The notes: generated from the sequence alone by a model not told the origin. Counted from the first letter of the stretch, positions 1 through 12,178 are shown. The stretch: 64,000 nucleotides of DNA from Canna indica (GCA_034359265.1 CP136890.1:98295501-98359500); one strand, 5' to 3'. Made by a program: numbers and translations.

Positions 1-24
1 AGAATTATGTGGTATATATGCTGC

Positions 25-33
25 TTATATAAA
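25..33 (+). promoter_or_regulatory. TATA box of the DUF761-type unit
   Basis: TTATATAAA sits in a block (1-75) repeated at 45311-45385 and, in part, at 33046-33092. Conservation of the block across duplicated units supports a core promoter. Confidence 0.5.
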
Positions 34-192
34 CCACCGTGTCACCACCAACTGAGTTACTTCCTTTAGCACGTCGGTCATGCAGTCCGAGCCCTTGCCA
101 ATGCCAATGCCAATTCCATGGTCACGAAGCTTCTCAACAAGAAGAACACCACCGACAACTGCAACTTCAAGCGGTACAAGAAGAGGGAGAAG

Positions 193-647
193 TGTAAGAA
201 AAAAATTAATGCCACAATATTATATGAATTTAAGAACACCAACAATAAATAGAGAAGTAAGGAAAAATCTTACTTGACATAAAAATAATTACGGCGGAAG
301 CAATTTTTTGGGTCTCCGAAAATAGCTAGATCATCATCTACATCTTTTTCTCAAAAGACTCTGCTTTGATGTGGAAAACAACTATGAGCTAGAGTTTCAA
401 ATCCCTCATCATCTCATCATATCATGTGTGTAGAGGGGACATAACCTCCTGTCCATCACGAGCTTCATTAGTCGGGCCTACACTTGACTGGTCACACCAA
501 TTATGATTAAGTGATTCAAGCTCAACCACATGGATCAAATTTAATGTGCCAATATGCATCTCAAATATGATCATAAGATTAACTAGCCCACAAAAAAATA
601 TATTTAAAAATAAAAAATTTATATATTAACTAAAAAATATTCTAACA
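193..647 (-). mobile_element. Solo LTR (copia-like), 455 bp
   Basis: The insert begins TGTAAG and ends CTAACA, and is flanked by a perfect 5-bp target duplication, AGAAG (188-192 and 648-652). Removing it restores continuity with the sister DUF761 copy at 47.8 kb. On the minus strand the LTR would begin TGTTAGAATA, the usual start of many copia LTRs, so I place it on minus. No internal region is present, so this is a recombined solo LTR. Confidence 0.85.
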
Positions 648-1239
648 AGAAGGAGTTGTTAATTATGCCTCTTTAACCTACATCTAAACAGATCATCCTC
701 CTATATATTACACCCATGTCAGAGATTTCTATCTCTGAGAAGCTTGACGATAATCATATGTACGCTTGGAACTCAATAATGATGTTCACTGAGAATAATA
801 CTACATAAGAGATGCCACAACTCACTCAATAACAACTTGATGAGAGGTTAGTTTGTTAGATTATTTCAATAATTTTATGTGGACCAACACATATTAATAT
901 GCGTGCATCCATCACTGTCGAAATTAACAGCTAAAATTTTAAGTGATCTAATTGTTATTTGTTTATGGGCCCATGACATCTCAAAATATATGAGAATTAA
1001 TTGTACAACTAGATACCATTAGAGATAAATTTTTATTTTATGATCGGCAAATTGGAACTACCATTATCTCATGTTTTTTTTATAAATAAAGGGATTATGG
1101 TCCCTGGGTTATGCTGTTGTTCCTGTCTCAGAAGCCCCATTACTGAGAGACGTCTTATGATCGGTGCATTGACTTGGAAGGCCGCCCCCATTTCCCAAAC
1201 TCCGGCGATAGATTTAGGTACTCTTGCTAGTAGTATTCC

Positions 1240-4200
1240 TTAATGAATTTAACATATATGATTCTAGGCATAAGTTAAATTCATGGCGATTACTCAAGAC
1301 CGGATGTTATTTGAACTTAAAAGAGACTTTTGTAGTACCGTATTTTAGACGGAATTTGATTTTTATTTCCGTATTGGACAAATCCGGTTATTCTTGTTCA
1401 TTTGAAAATGAAAAATTCAGTTTGTCTCTTGGTTCAAATGTTATTGGTACCAGTTCCTTATCCTGCGATGATAATCTTTATATGCTTGATGTAATTGCTT
1501 CATTCAATAAAACCTTGCATACCACTTCACGTGGTACAAAACGAAAATTAATCGATGAGAATTATTCATATATCCAAGCAAATGATATAGTGGCATATGT
1601 CTGACGAGATTCTTGATATCCCTAAATGCTACGGACTTTGAGGTCTGTATTAAGTCCATTAAGGGGAAACATACAAACATTAGGGGATTGAGTATTAATA
1701 GGAGTTCAGACGTCTTAGAACTTATTCATACGAATGTTTGTAGACCTTTTCCTACGACAATTAGAATGGTCAGCAATATTTTATAATGTTTATAAACGAT
1801 TACTCCAAATATAAGTACCTATATCTAATTAGTGAGAAGTCTCAATCACTGGATGTGTTCAAATCCTTTAAGGCTGAGGTTGAAAATTAGCTTGGTAAAA
1901 GGATAAAGGCTGTTAGATCTGATCGTGGTGGTAAGTACTATGACAGATATGATGGATCAGGTGAACAACGTCCAGGACCTTCGGTAAGTTTCTAGAGGAA
2001 TGCGGTATCGTCCCATATATAATATACCATGCCAGGGAGTCCTACCACGAATGGTGTTGCTGAAAGACGAAACAAGACTCTTAAGGATATGGTGAGGAGC
2101 ATAATTAGTCATTATACTTTACTAGAGTCCCTCTAGGGAGAGGCACTTAAGACTGCAGCTCATATTTTGAATAGAGTACCAACTAAAGTAGTACAAAAAT
2201 CCCCTAATGAATTATGGACGGGAAAGAAGCCTAGTATAAGGCATTTGAATATTTGGTGTTGTCCAGCTCAGGCCAGGCCATATCGGCCAAATGAAAAGAA
2301 ATTGGACTCTGTAACGATTAGGTGATATTTTGTTGGGTACTCTGAGTGGTCTAGGGGTAGGGGTAAAAATTTTATGATCCTACAAATAGAACATTCTTTG
2401 AGACGAGAAATGTCCGGTTCTTTGAGTATATTGAGTTTGGGAGGGGAGATAAGGTTAAGGAGATTGTCTTTGAAGAGGATTTTGTTTCTCTTCCTACGAC
2501 TGTTGTTCTTATTTCTAAGCAGACAACAAATTCGCAACCATCAAACAACACTGACATACTCCCCATTGAGCCTCAAGAGTTCAGTCTTGAGGAATCTACC
2601 CATGAAGAACAAAGTCAACAAGCTCAAGAACACATGCCATTAAGGAGGTCCACTAGAGAGAGATGCAATTTCGAATGATTACATTGTATTTCTCCAAGAG
2701 CATGAGGCTGACATCGGTATGATGGAAGATGATCCAATCAACTTCTGTCAAGTCATGCAAAGCTCTAACTCTCAAAAGTGGATTGATGCCAAGAATGAGG
2801 AGATTAAGTTTACGCAGTATAATGACATTTGGGATCTTGTCATGTTACTTGAAGTTGTGAAACTCATTGATTGCAAATGGATTTTTAAAACCAAATTTTT
2901 AAAACCAAAAGGGATTCAAAGGATAATGTGGAAAGATATAAGACTCGTCTTGTTGCAAAAGGCTTTACTCAAAAGGATGACATTGATTATAAAGAGACTT
3001 TCTCTCCGATTTCTTTGAAAGACTCTTTCAGGATTATAATGGCACTTGTCGCTCATTTTGATCTTGAGCTGCATCAGATGGATGTAAAGACAAAGTTTCT
3101 CAATGGTGACATTGATGAAACGATTTATATAGTGCAACCAAAAAATTAATTATGTCGGGAGACTCAAAGAAGATGGACGATTTGGAAACTAAAGAAATCC
3201 ATCTATGAGCTAAAGCGTGCTTCTTGTCAATGGTATCATAAATTCCATCAAGTCGTTATCTCATTTGGTTTTGAGATAAATGCAATTGATGAATGTATAT
3301 ACCATAAGTTCAATTGGAGCAAGTATATTTTCCTGGTTTTGTATGTCAATGACATCTTACTTGAGAGTAATGATATAGGCTTATTGTCCGAAAACCAAGA
3401 TATTTTTATCGGAAAAATTTAAAATGAAAGATCATGGAATGCCTCTTTTGTATTAGGAATTTAGATACATCGAGATCGCTTTTAGGGTATCCTTGAATTA
3501 TCACAAAAGAGCTATATCGATAAGGTGCTCACAAGATTCGGAGGATTGCAAATCAGGCCATACCTCTATTTCTAAATGAGACAAATTTAGTCTCAACCAA
3601 TGCCCTAAGAGTGAGTTTGAGCAGAAGGAAATGCAGAAGATTCCCTATGCATTTACTCTAGGGAGTCTGATGTATACTCAAGTGTGTACGCATCCGAATA
3701 ATGTGTATATTATAGGAATGTTGGGCAGATATCTAAGTAATCCTGGAATGGATAATTGGAATGCAGCCAAACAGGTTAACGCTATCTATAGAGACCAAAG
3801 CATTACATGTTCGCCAACAGAAAATCAGATCAGCTGGAGATCATGAGGTATTCTGACTCTAATTTTGCTGGATGCCAAGACAGTCGAAGATCAACTTCTG
3901 GTTTTGTCTATTTACTAGCTGACGGAGCTGTTTCTTGGACGAGTGCTAAGCAGACACTCACTACGGCTTCAACTATCACTACTGGAATAACGAGCATCAT
4001 CAACAGCTGGATCTATTGCTACGCCGTTGTTGAAGACCATCAGCAACGGCTGCTCCCGTTGCAACGCAACAGTTGTAGAAGATCGCGTACCTAATAACTT
4101 AACAACGGATCTGCAACGGTCTCTCACGTCGTTGTTAATGATATTATCAGCAATGGCTCCGCAATTGGTTATATTCGTTGTTGATATATTATCAACCACG

Positions 4201-4813
4201 GATCAACAACGAGGTGCGGCTGTTGCTAATACTTTCATCAGCAACGGTTCCGCAACGACGCGTCGATTGTTGTGGATATTGCCATCAACAACGGCGCGCC
4301 GTCATGCCGTTGCAAATTAAGCATTTGCTGAAAGGTTGTTGCTAAGCCGTTGTTGTTGTCATCAACAACGGCTTTAAGTTTGCGGCCCAAACGATACACT
4401 TTCAGCAACAGTTTTCACATGGATGACCTTGGGAAAGCCGTTGCTGATGATGTTAACCTATAACTGAGAAATTTTAAAATTAGAAATTTCCATTAATACA
4501 TTTATAACATGATAAATAGCTCACACACTCATAAACACATTCAATCAAATACACATACATTCACACATACATCACAGATACACCCAAATATACATCGAAA
4601 TAATTATACTTATAATATATGGAAGAAAAGTTCATAGCTTGTTACGAGGCATCCAATAATGAGATATGGCTGCGAAACTATTATGGAATTGAAAGACTAC
4701 TGAAATTATTATGTGACAACAAATCGACAGTGCTATATTCCAATAACAACATGAGCTCTTCGAAATCTAAGCATATCGACATCAAGTTTCTAGTTGTTAA
4801 GAAAGAGTTCTGA
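1240..4813 (+). pseudogene. Copia pol polyprotein remnant
   Basis: The frames give, in order, a pre-integrase block (FRRNLIFISVLDKSGYSC, about 1350), an integrase core with the GGKYY-type motif (about 1930), and a reverse transcriptase with WIFKTK, ARLVAKGFTQ-like and QMDVKTKFLNGDI blocks (2719-3149). After these come LYVNDILL (about 3340) and RNase H (SWTSAKQTLTTAST, then EEKFIACYEASNNEIWLRN, 4619-4813). Many frameshifts and stops break the frame, and a CACTA end splits RNase H. The order integrase before reverse transcriptase defines Ty1/copia. The copy cannot encode a working polyprotein. Confidence 0.85.
3977..4617 (+). mobile_element. One-ended CACTA fragment inside copia RNase H
   Basis: The insert starts CACTACTGGAATAACGAGC, a CACTA-type terminus, and is followed by many copies of an AACGG/CCGTTG subterminal motif to about 4450, then AT-rich DNA. 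It lies between the copia codons for AST and MEEKF. TAT is present on both sides (3974-3976, 4618-4620), matching a 3-bp CACTA duplication. The expected CCAGTAGTG right terminus is absent. Confidence 0.7.
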
Positions 4814-5334
4814 GTGGCCAATTATATATAGAGCATATATGTACAACTTTCATAAGAGCGGATCCGCTTACTAAAGGCTTACCACCCACGATCTTTCATG
4901 AGCATGTTATCTTTTGGGTGTTACATCATGAACTGATATGATGGTTTAGTGGGAGTTTGTAATTTGTTACAATGCTTTATGAATATTTTTCTGCATAATA
5001 AAGTTTTATTATTTTTACATTATGAATATTTTATTTGATCTCAATAAAGTAGGGCCAGTTGGAAATATGCATGTTATGATCACGTTGCATATAATTTTCA
5101 GATTGTGCACCCATATATGATATATGTCGTCGAAAATATTAATATTATGATCATTGATGGATTTAGTTATGATAAATGTCATGAAAGTCGCTTTGGTTCT
5201 ATGTTGGTATGAACAATGGACCAGATTGTTGGAGATGATTGATAATAATAGTGACGACGAGCTCATAAAGTTAGCATGCGTAGCCATACAATGATACATT
5301 TGTTGGCCCAAGTGGGAGATTGTTAGATTATTTT

Positions 5335-5605
5335 AAGGAAAAAGATACAAAAATACACCTAACGTTTCCTCAAGGATACTAAAATGCCCCTAAGGTTTTT
5401 TTGGGATCAAAAATATCCTTTACGTTATGTAATTGAGTATAAAAATACTCATATAGGTAAACGACGTTAATTGATAGATAACGGAGCTGACGTGACTAAT
5501 GACTGGGATTGATGACGTGGACATGTGGTGCACATGCAGGCCAAGACTTTTTCTCACGGACATTAAAATTTGCCCCTGATATTTTCTCACTGGTACAAAA
5601 ATGCT
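5335..5605 (+). mobile_element. Single arm of the foldback (GGGAAAAAGATACAAAAATA) family
   Basis: This stretch is closely similar to the left arm of the palindromic element at 7341-8432 (shared blocks include GGGATCAAAAA, AACGGAGCTGACGTG and GATGACGTGGACATGTGG). It starts inside the copia 3' LTR. Its partner arm is not adjacent because a LINE fragment follows. Confidence 0.6.
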
Positions 5606-7300
5606 AGTTTTTGTTCGTTGGCAAGAGATAAGAGAGAAATCGATCACTCATGTTTCCTTCGCGGATGGTATAATTATCTTTTGTAGCGTTGACTCTGCAC
5701 ACCTCTGACAAATGAAATTATTGCTGAAATGCTTTGAGCTATGTTTCGAGCTGAAACTCAATAGAGATAAAATTAGGGTTATTCATACTTATGGGTCTGT
5801 AAATGACAGCAATGATGCAGCCAATATACTCAATTGTACTGCTTGTACATTTCACATCTCTTATTTGGGCCTCCCACTTAGACCAGGCCGTCTGCTAAAG
5901 GAAGATTGGATCACAATAGTATTTAAATTTGAAAGAGTACTTGCTTCTTGGCAAGGATCTCAACTCTCTAGGGCGGCTCGTATTACCCTCATTAATAGCG
6001 TCCTAACTAGTCAAGCCCCCTACATTTTCTTCATTTTTCGGGCTCCTAGCTAGGTTATCAGGTCTATTGATAAAAGAAGGAAGACTTTTTTATGGACCGA
6101 AGGCCGAAGTTCTAACCTCCAAGGTAAATGTCATATCAATTGGGATAAGGTAACCTCCGCGAAATCAGAAGGAGCGCTAAGGTTATTGAATTTGAAACTT
6201 CATAATAAAGCACGGTTGGTTAAGTGGTGTGGTAAATTTATTAGGAACAAAGAAATGGCCTGACATAATGTTATTTCAACCTATCATCCTAATTGGTCTT
6301 CATTTGTTGATTCAACGAACTCTTCTCTGTCTCTTGTGTGGTAGGACATCCTCCAAGATAAGGACATTCTGAAAGCTACTTTTCATTTCCAAGTAGGCAG
6401 CGGCATGGATACCCGATTTGGTTGGATTCGTGGCTTAATGACTCTCCTCTCTGCGATAGATTCCTCCAGCTTTTTGCAGCGGCATCCTCTACGCAAGCCA
6501 CTATTTTTTATTCTAAGGCGCTTGATTCTAATGGTTCGGTCATCGAATGGAATATTCCTTTCTCTACTATGGTTCCTATCAACTCCATCATGAGACTCTT
6601 AACTGAGATTAATTCGTCCCCACACTCGGAGGGTGAGGACGGAATTGCTTGGAAATGGTCGTCAAATGGTATTTTTTTTCACTAGCACTCTTTATAAAAA
6701 CTTGAACGTCCGAGGCATTTCAGTTCAGTTCCTTCTGCGAATTTTATTTGGTTCAAGTCTTGCTCAGAAGTCGTCTTTATCATGAACTGCCTTGTCATCA
6801 ACAAGGGCTACCCACTAAAGATCGACTTACAACTCGTGGCCTACAAATCAACACTCAATGTCCCCTTTGTGAATTGGAAGACGAGACAATCAATCATATT
6901 CTCTATGACTGCGCTTACACTTCGAACGTTTGGAAAATGCTCTTATCTCTGCGGTCTTCTGGCTTCTATTATCTGACCTTCCGTCCTTGGTCTTGTTCCG
7001 ATTCTGGGGGCTCAAACATCGAAAAGAAGACAAAGTTTGGACTTTTTATGATTTGCCACTGGAAAATTTGGTCTGAACGCAACATCCGTTGTTTCGACGA
7101 AAAAATGAAATCTTACTTTGAGCTTAGTATTGAAGGGGCGAATTTAGCTAATTTTTGTTTTGGTTGAGATTTTTTGTTTTCTCTACTTTCCTTATTCTTT
7201 TACTCCTTCTATATGTATAGGTTTTATTTCTTCCCTATTCTCGCCCCAACTTGTATAATTGAATACAAACCTAATGGATAATTATTATTGTGACTCAACC
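5606..7300 (+). mobile_element. 5'-truncated L1-type LINE
   Basis: Frames 5640-7167 encode the C-terminal half of a non-LTR reverse transcriptase: FADG (degenerate FADD), YLGLPLRPGRLLKEDW, LASWQGSQLSRAARITLINSVL, then a zf-RVT domain (ELPCHQQGLPTKDRLTTRG..CPLCELEDETINHILYDC, 6748-7000). Frameshifts and stops are frequent, and the endonuclease and N-terminal RT are missing. 5' truncation is usual for LINE copies. No clear poly(A) tail is visible; the 3' boundary near 7300 is estimated from where LINE-like coding and tail sequence ends. Confidence 0.8.
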
Positions 7301-7340
7301 ATTAATTTCATGAAGATAATGAGCATCACTATTAATTTAT

Positions 7341-8432
7341 GGGAAAAGATACAAAAATATTCCTAATATTTTTTCACATGTACTAAAATATCACAAACAT
7401 CTTTTTGGGATCAAAAACACCCCTTACGTTATGGAATTAGGTACAAAAATGCCCCTATAGGTAAATAATGTTAATTCAGAGATAACGGAGCTGACGTGGC
7501 CGATGACTGAGACTGATGACGTGGACATGTGGCGTCCATGCTGATTAAGTCATTTTCTCACGGGTACTAAAATGTCCTTTATATTTTTTCACGAGTACAA
7601 AAATGCTCCTAACGTTCTCACGAGTACTAAAATACCCTTAACGTTTATTTTGGATCTAAAATACTCCTAAGATTATTGAAAATATATTGTACACAAATGA
7701 CATCAAACTAACTTTTGTTATGTGAGACTTAACGGAGATATCATGGATGCTGACAAAGATATTGACTTTACACGTGACGCATATGCAGAGAGCAACTTGC
7801 CACGTAAGCGACACATAAGAAATCGAAACGGAAATCGAAAACTGAAAATATAGAAAATAAAAACTGAAACTGAAACCATCAAATCGTTTAATCAAAAAAA
7901 TTTGTTCGGTTTTAAACCGATTTTTTAATTAACCAAAATTTTGCTTTTTTTATTCACCTCTACGGTTGCGTGACAAGTTGCTCTCTGCCTGTGCACCACG
8001 TGTAAAGTCAACATTTCTATCAGTATCTACGACACTCTATTAAGTTTCACCTAACAGAAGTTAATTTGGTGTCATTTTTGTACCATTTTTAATAATGTTA
8101 GGGGCATTTTAGTACTCGTGAGAAAATATTAGGAACATTTTAGTGCCCGTGAGAAAATGTCAGAGGCATTTTAGTACCCGTGAGAAAATGTCAGGGGTAT
8201 TTTAGTACCCGTGAAAAAATATCTTGGCCTGCATGCGCGCTAGATGTCCACGTCATCAGCCCTAGTCACCAGCCACGTTAGCTTCGTTATCTCTCAACTA
8301 ACACCGTTTACCTATAGGGACATTTTTGTATCCAATTCCATAACGTGAGGGGTATTTTTGATCCTGAAAAAATCTTGAGAGCATTTTAATAACCGTGAGA
8401 AAATATTAGACATATTTTTGTACTTTTTCCCT
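7341..8432. mobile_element. Palindromic foldback (Mutator-like) element, 1.1 kb
   Basis: The left arm begins GGGAAAAGATACAAAAATA and the right arm ends with the inverted form (TACTTTTTCCC). Inverted similarity continues through almost the whole element: arms about 7341-7825 and 7965-8432 around a loop of about 140 bp. Flanks TTAATTTAT and TTAATTGAG may be a decayed 9-bp duplication, as in Mutator-type elements. No transposase is present. The motif ACAAAAATGCCCCTAA-like recurs within each arm. Confidence 0.75.
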
Positions 8433-8540
8433 TAATTGAGAGCATCTTGATTGTATATTCCCATATTAAATTCATCGTTGTACAGATACTTCTCTTCACT
8501 ACAATTTATTATTTAATGCCAAATTCGAACATTAATTAAG

Positions 8541-9326
8541 AACATTTCAGAGGGAAGAGAAGATGGGGACGTCTGGAATGGTGTAGCATGCATCATCTTC
8601 TTTTTTCTATCTTGCTTCACTTTCTTTTTTATCTTCTCCGTGGACTGGTGGACGGGTGGACGACGATTCATCTTCTTCGCAACATTGGTGGAGCGATGGG
8701 TGCCGATTCATCTTCTTTACTCTCGGCGTTGTCATCTTTTCTCGCTTTCGCCGACTCGCGCTTCCTCCTTCCACTACAACGAGTATCGTCGCCATCATAA
8801 ACATTCGAAGACGAAGACAACGGAAACAAATTAGAAGAGATCACGACAGATTCATAACATCGGCAGAGTTCTTTGTGAATGCGGCAGAAAAATTTTAGTA
8901 TTATTGTATTAAAGAACATTGTTTTGTCCATAAAATAACTTTATGCTGATGCGGCAGGGTAAAAAAACATTGGTTTGTACAATGATTAAAGTAATAGATT
9001 TATTTTATTCTAATCTAATACATTATTTTGTCCACACTCCACATTCCACTGTTTAACTATTGGATTTGTTTTATTCTAATCTAAAACATTATTTTGTCCA
9101 CACTCCACGTTTCACTGATTAAAATGTTTTTAATATATTTTTATACATTATTTATATTATATTAATTATTTAAAAAAATTAATTGATTAAACGTTTCTTT
9201 ATTTTATTTTCTATCGCATTTTTTGTTTCGGTTTCCGTGCAACATTGACGATGTCACGTCCGGATTCATTGTCCCAGTCGTCCTTAAAGGCACTATCCTC
9301 CTAGTTACCTTCCCCGCCATTCTTTA
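8541..9326 (-). pseudogene. SDR gene remnant D (exon 3 pieces)
   Basis: The plus strand at 8541-8600 matches the 3' end of the SDR exon 3 of the intact copies (minus strand reads VPIFSSL then TGA). 9248-9326 matches the middle of exon 3, the part around the codons for VTRRTVPL. About 650 bp of unrelated DNA separates the two, and exons 1-2 are gone. The stretch after 9327 matches sequence found downstream of each other unit. This is therefore the oldest-looking, shattered member of the SDR array. Confidence 0.7.
8601..9247. other. Insert within SDR remnant D
   Basis: No coding similarity is recognised. It holds a two-copy direct repeat of about 66 bp around ATTATTTTGTCCACACTCCAC (about 8998-9117). 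Its origin is unknown. Confidence 0.4.
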
Positions 9327-10338
9327 TCGTGTCGTGTCATGTCATGTCAACCATGCATGACTTGCGCAACAAAACGTCATGGCTGATGCCAAACAGTTGC
9401 AGCATCACAAATACAATCATCATAGATTTAAATTTAACAATTGCTTAGTTGCACTGGAAAAAATTTAGGTGCAGTGGTCCCTGCACTCAAGCTGCCTTAA
9501 TAACAGGACGACATGGGCTAGAATCCTCCTCAGAGCCATGCCACCCTGTGATTAGAGTAGTGCAGACTTCGGTGTAGCAGCGGTCGAACCGAAGTTTTTT
9601 TTCCTGTGGCACTGCTATTTAGCTCCAGTGATTAGTTTATCCTCGAATTTTTCTTATAATGAATAGTACTATGAATAGAATAGCTTTTAGCATTTTCATA
9701 CGGCAAATGTAAAATTCAGCATCATAAATAAAATAGTGATTTATCAAAAGTATTCTCACACATCTTATAATTGAGACCCGCGCATTATCCACGTGATTTT
9801 TCATCTATCAATTCCTTGAAAAATCAGATGCATCGTCACTATAGAAATTATTTGGTGGTGATTTCACATCCACACATTTTTTTTTTCGGAATCCACGGGT
9901 GAGCAACGATTGGTCAACCACTTCTCTTAACCACTTGGGCAAATAATATTATATGATATATATTCAAGCTGCACTGAAAAAGAGAGAAGAAGAAGAAGTC
10001 ATTATGTCCATTCTTTTGTTATATATTCATATTCATTCATTCATAGATTTTTTATAGATAATCTGTCCAAAAAAGTTGAATTCGAGCCGGTCTAAAATTA
10101 ATTAAGAGTTGTGCATGCTCATGAATTATTAGATTTGTGACATTATATATATATACGAGTAACTTTTAGTATATCATGTCCTAATTTTAAAATTTTATAA
10201 TCTGATTAGATTCCCTTCTTCTTACTACTATACTAGTTTGATTTAGTGAGCAATCATTCGATGATATTTATTATTTCTTCTACTAAAGATTAAATTATAT
10301 ATATATATATATATATATATCATCCAAAGAAACTCAAA
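9327..10338. repeat. Duplicated unit flank, copy 1
   Basis: Blocks shared with other units in the same order are: ACCATGCATGACTT; GCACTGCTATTTAGCT; GAGACCCGCGCATTATCC; AAGGGTTGTGCATGCTCATG-like (about 10105); and TTCTTACTACTATACTAG with ATTTGATGATATTTATT. Matching copies lie at 20.8-21.9, 27.2-27.6, 28.9-29.3, 31.9-33.3, 33.5-34.2 and 42.7-43.5 kb. No gene is present. Confidence 0.7.
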
Positions 10339-10346
10339 ATTCACTT

Positions 10347-12178
10347 AGGGGGCGTTTGATTGCCCGCAAGTACAAATGCTGCAATTCTAGTTGCAGCATT
10401 TAGATAATAAATTTGTTTGGTTGGCTGTAAAATCATTTTGCAGCATTTACTAATTGCAACTTGTATTTCAAATATCATTTGCGGGCCGCAAGTGGAATTG
10501 AAGCCCAAAAAGCCCGCAATACAAGATTGCGGGCTGCAAATGCAATAATTTAAATATTAAAAAATAATTAATTTTGGCGACGTAGAGTCGTCAGATGAAG
10601 ACGAGAAAAATATCAAAGTTGTAGGTTTTTGCGCGCTGAACCTGATGGTAGTGTCAGATTTTACATCTGATGTCATTTGATAGATTTTTTAATATATTTT
10701 CAGTATTATATAAAAATTAAAACTTATTAATTTGTCAGACAAATCGTGTTGGGCCTAAGTTTTTAGCCTGGCCCGAAAAAATTTATCCCAGGCTCGACCC
10801 AAAAAATTTATGCCCGGCCCGGCCCGGAAAAGTTCGTGTCCAGCCTGGCCCGAAAAAATTCATGTCTGTCCCGCTCCGAAAAAATTTGTGTCCACCCGGC
10901 CCAAATATTTGTGCCCGACTCGGCCCAAAAAAATTTGTGTCCGACCCGTCCCAAAAAATTCGTGCACTGCACGGCCCGTCCCAGCCCGGCTCGGTTCGAA
11001 AAAATTCGTGCCCAACCCGGCCTGAAAAATTTCGTGCCCAGCCCGACTCAAAAATTTCGTGTCTGGCCTAGCCCAAAAAAATTTGTGCTCGGCCAGGCCC
11101 GAAAAAATTCGTGCTCAGCCGGGCTCGAAAAAATTCACTGTCGGCCTGGCCCTGCCCAAAACAAATTCGTACCTCGGCCCGGCCCGAAAAAATTCATGCT
11201 TGACCCAAAAAATTTGTGCTCAACCCAGCCCTGCCCGAAAAAATTTATGCACTGCCCGACTCGTGCCGACCCGGAAAAATTCGTGTCTTGCCCGCCCCAA
11301 AATTATTCGTGCACGGCCCAACCCCAAAAAATTCGTGCCCAACCCGGCCCAAAATATTTTTTGCTCGGCCCGCCCCAAAAAAATTCGTGCCCGGTCTGGC
11401 CCGAAAAAATTCTTGCCTGGCCCTGCCCGAAAAAATTCGTGGTCGGCCCTGCCCAAAAAAATTCGTGTCCCGACCCGACCCGAAAAATTTCATGCCCAGC
11501 CCGACCTAACACGAAAAGAAATTCATGCTCATTCCGAAATATTCGCATCGGGCCCAACCTTGCCTGGAAAAATTCGTGCACTGCCCATCTTGACTCGGCT
11601 CGGCCCGGGCCGAAAAAATTCCTGCCCGACCCGGCCTGAAAAAATTCATTTCCCGGCCCAGGTCAAAAAAATTCATGCCCGGCCCGGCCTGACCAGAAAA
11701 AAAATTCGTGCCCAGCCCGAAAAAAAAATTGTGTTCGGCCCAGCCTTGCCCGAAAAAATTCGTGCACTGCCCAACCTGTCCCGGTCCGCCTTGGGCCGAC
11801 TTGAAAAAATTCGTGTCCGGCCCGGCCCAAAAAGATTTGTGCACGACCCGACCCAAAAAGTTCGTGTCCGGCCCTGGCCGAAAAAGTTTGTACCCGGCCC
11901 GGATAAATTCGTGCATGCTCGGCCCGTCCCGTCCCGGCCCGGCTCAGCCCGACTTGAGAAAATTCGTGCCCGACCCGACCCGAAAAATTTCTTAAGATGC
12001 AAGTTGCAAATATAATTACAACTTCCATTTGCGGCCAACCAAATGCTTGCAAATAGAAGTTGCAACTCTACTTGCGGGCAACCAAACGGTAGGCTGCAAA
12101 ATCTATTTGCGGGCATTTGCTTTTGCATGCAAATAGATTTTGCAGCATTTACACTTGCGGGTAACCAAACGCCCCCTT
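10347..12178. mobile_element. MITE-like element with minisatellite body, copy 1
   Basis: The ends are GGGGGCGTTTGATTGCCCGC (left) and CAAACGCCCCC (right, inverted). They are flanked by the 8-bp direct repeat ATTCACTT (10339-10346, 12179-12186). The empty site is seen at about 21110 and 29250 (AATCACTTTGCATTC). Subterminal zones are rich in TGCAGCATTT and TTGCGGG words in both orientations. The interior (about 10755-11990) is a minisatellite. An alternative reading with TTA repeats would fit PIF/Harbinger; the 8-bp repeat fits hAT and agrees better with the empty site. No transposase is present. Confidence 0.7.
10755..11990. repeat. GGCCCGAAAAAATTCGTG minisatellite
   Basis: Dozens of degenerate units alternate a C/G-rich part (CCCGGCCCGGCCC-like) with an A-rich core (AAAAAATTCGTG). 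The spacing is mostly 24-31 bp, sometimes near double. All six frames stay open for long stretches because the units lack stops, so the long reading frames here are not genes. Confidence 0.9.

Larger units (their letters stand above)
1..853 (+). pseudogene. DUF761-type gene, decayed copy 1
   Basis: A TATA box (TTATATAAA, 25-33) opens the stretch. It is followed by a peptide frame for the HAVRALANAKSM-like N-terminus, then (after an inserted solo LTR at 193-647) the region encoding SEISISEKLDD and MYAWNS. The same blocks occur at 45311-48180, where they run on into a DUF761 C-terminus (EKFIASCH..RFRLEKQESY). Here the frame has stop codons (for example after ENNTT) and the copy is cut at about 853 by a copia element. 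DUF761 proteins are small plant proteins of unclear role. Pseudogene status is read directly; the family assignment comes from the sister copy. Confidence 0.7.
854..5334 (+). mobile_element. Degenerate Ty1/copia retrotransposon
   Basis: TGTTAGATTATTT occurs at 854 and again at 5321, directly after a polypurine tract (AAGTGGGAGA). This marks a 5' LTR start and the first bases of a 3' LTR, which is cut by another insertion at about 5335. Between them are copia pol remnants in order: pre-integrase, integrase, reverse transcriptase and RNase H. No gag region is recognisable, so the element is internally deleted as well as decayed. It interrupts the DUF761 copy 1. The 5' LTR right end is not resolved. 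Confidence 0.75.

Noticed and set aside
10836..12015. Long overlapping open frames on both strands (up to about 318 codons)
   Set aside because: They arise from a stop-poor minisatellite; all frames are open, the peptides are low-complexity (PARKNSC, GRAGHEFF) and no domain is present.
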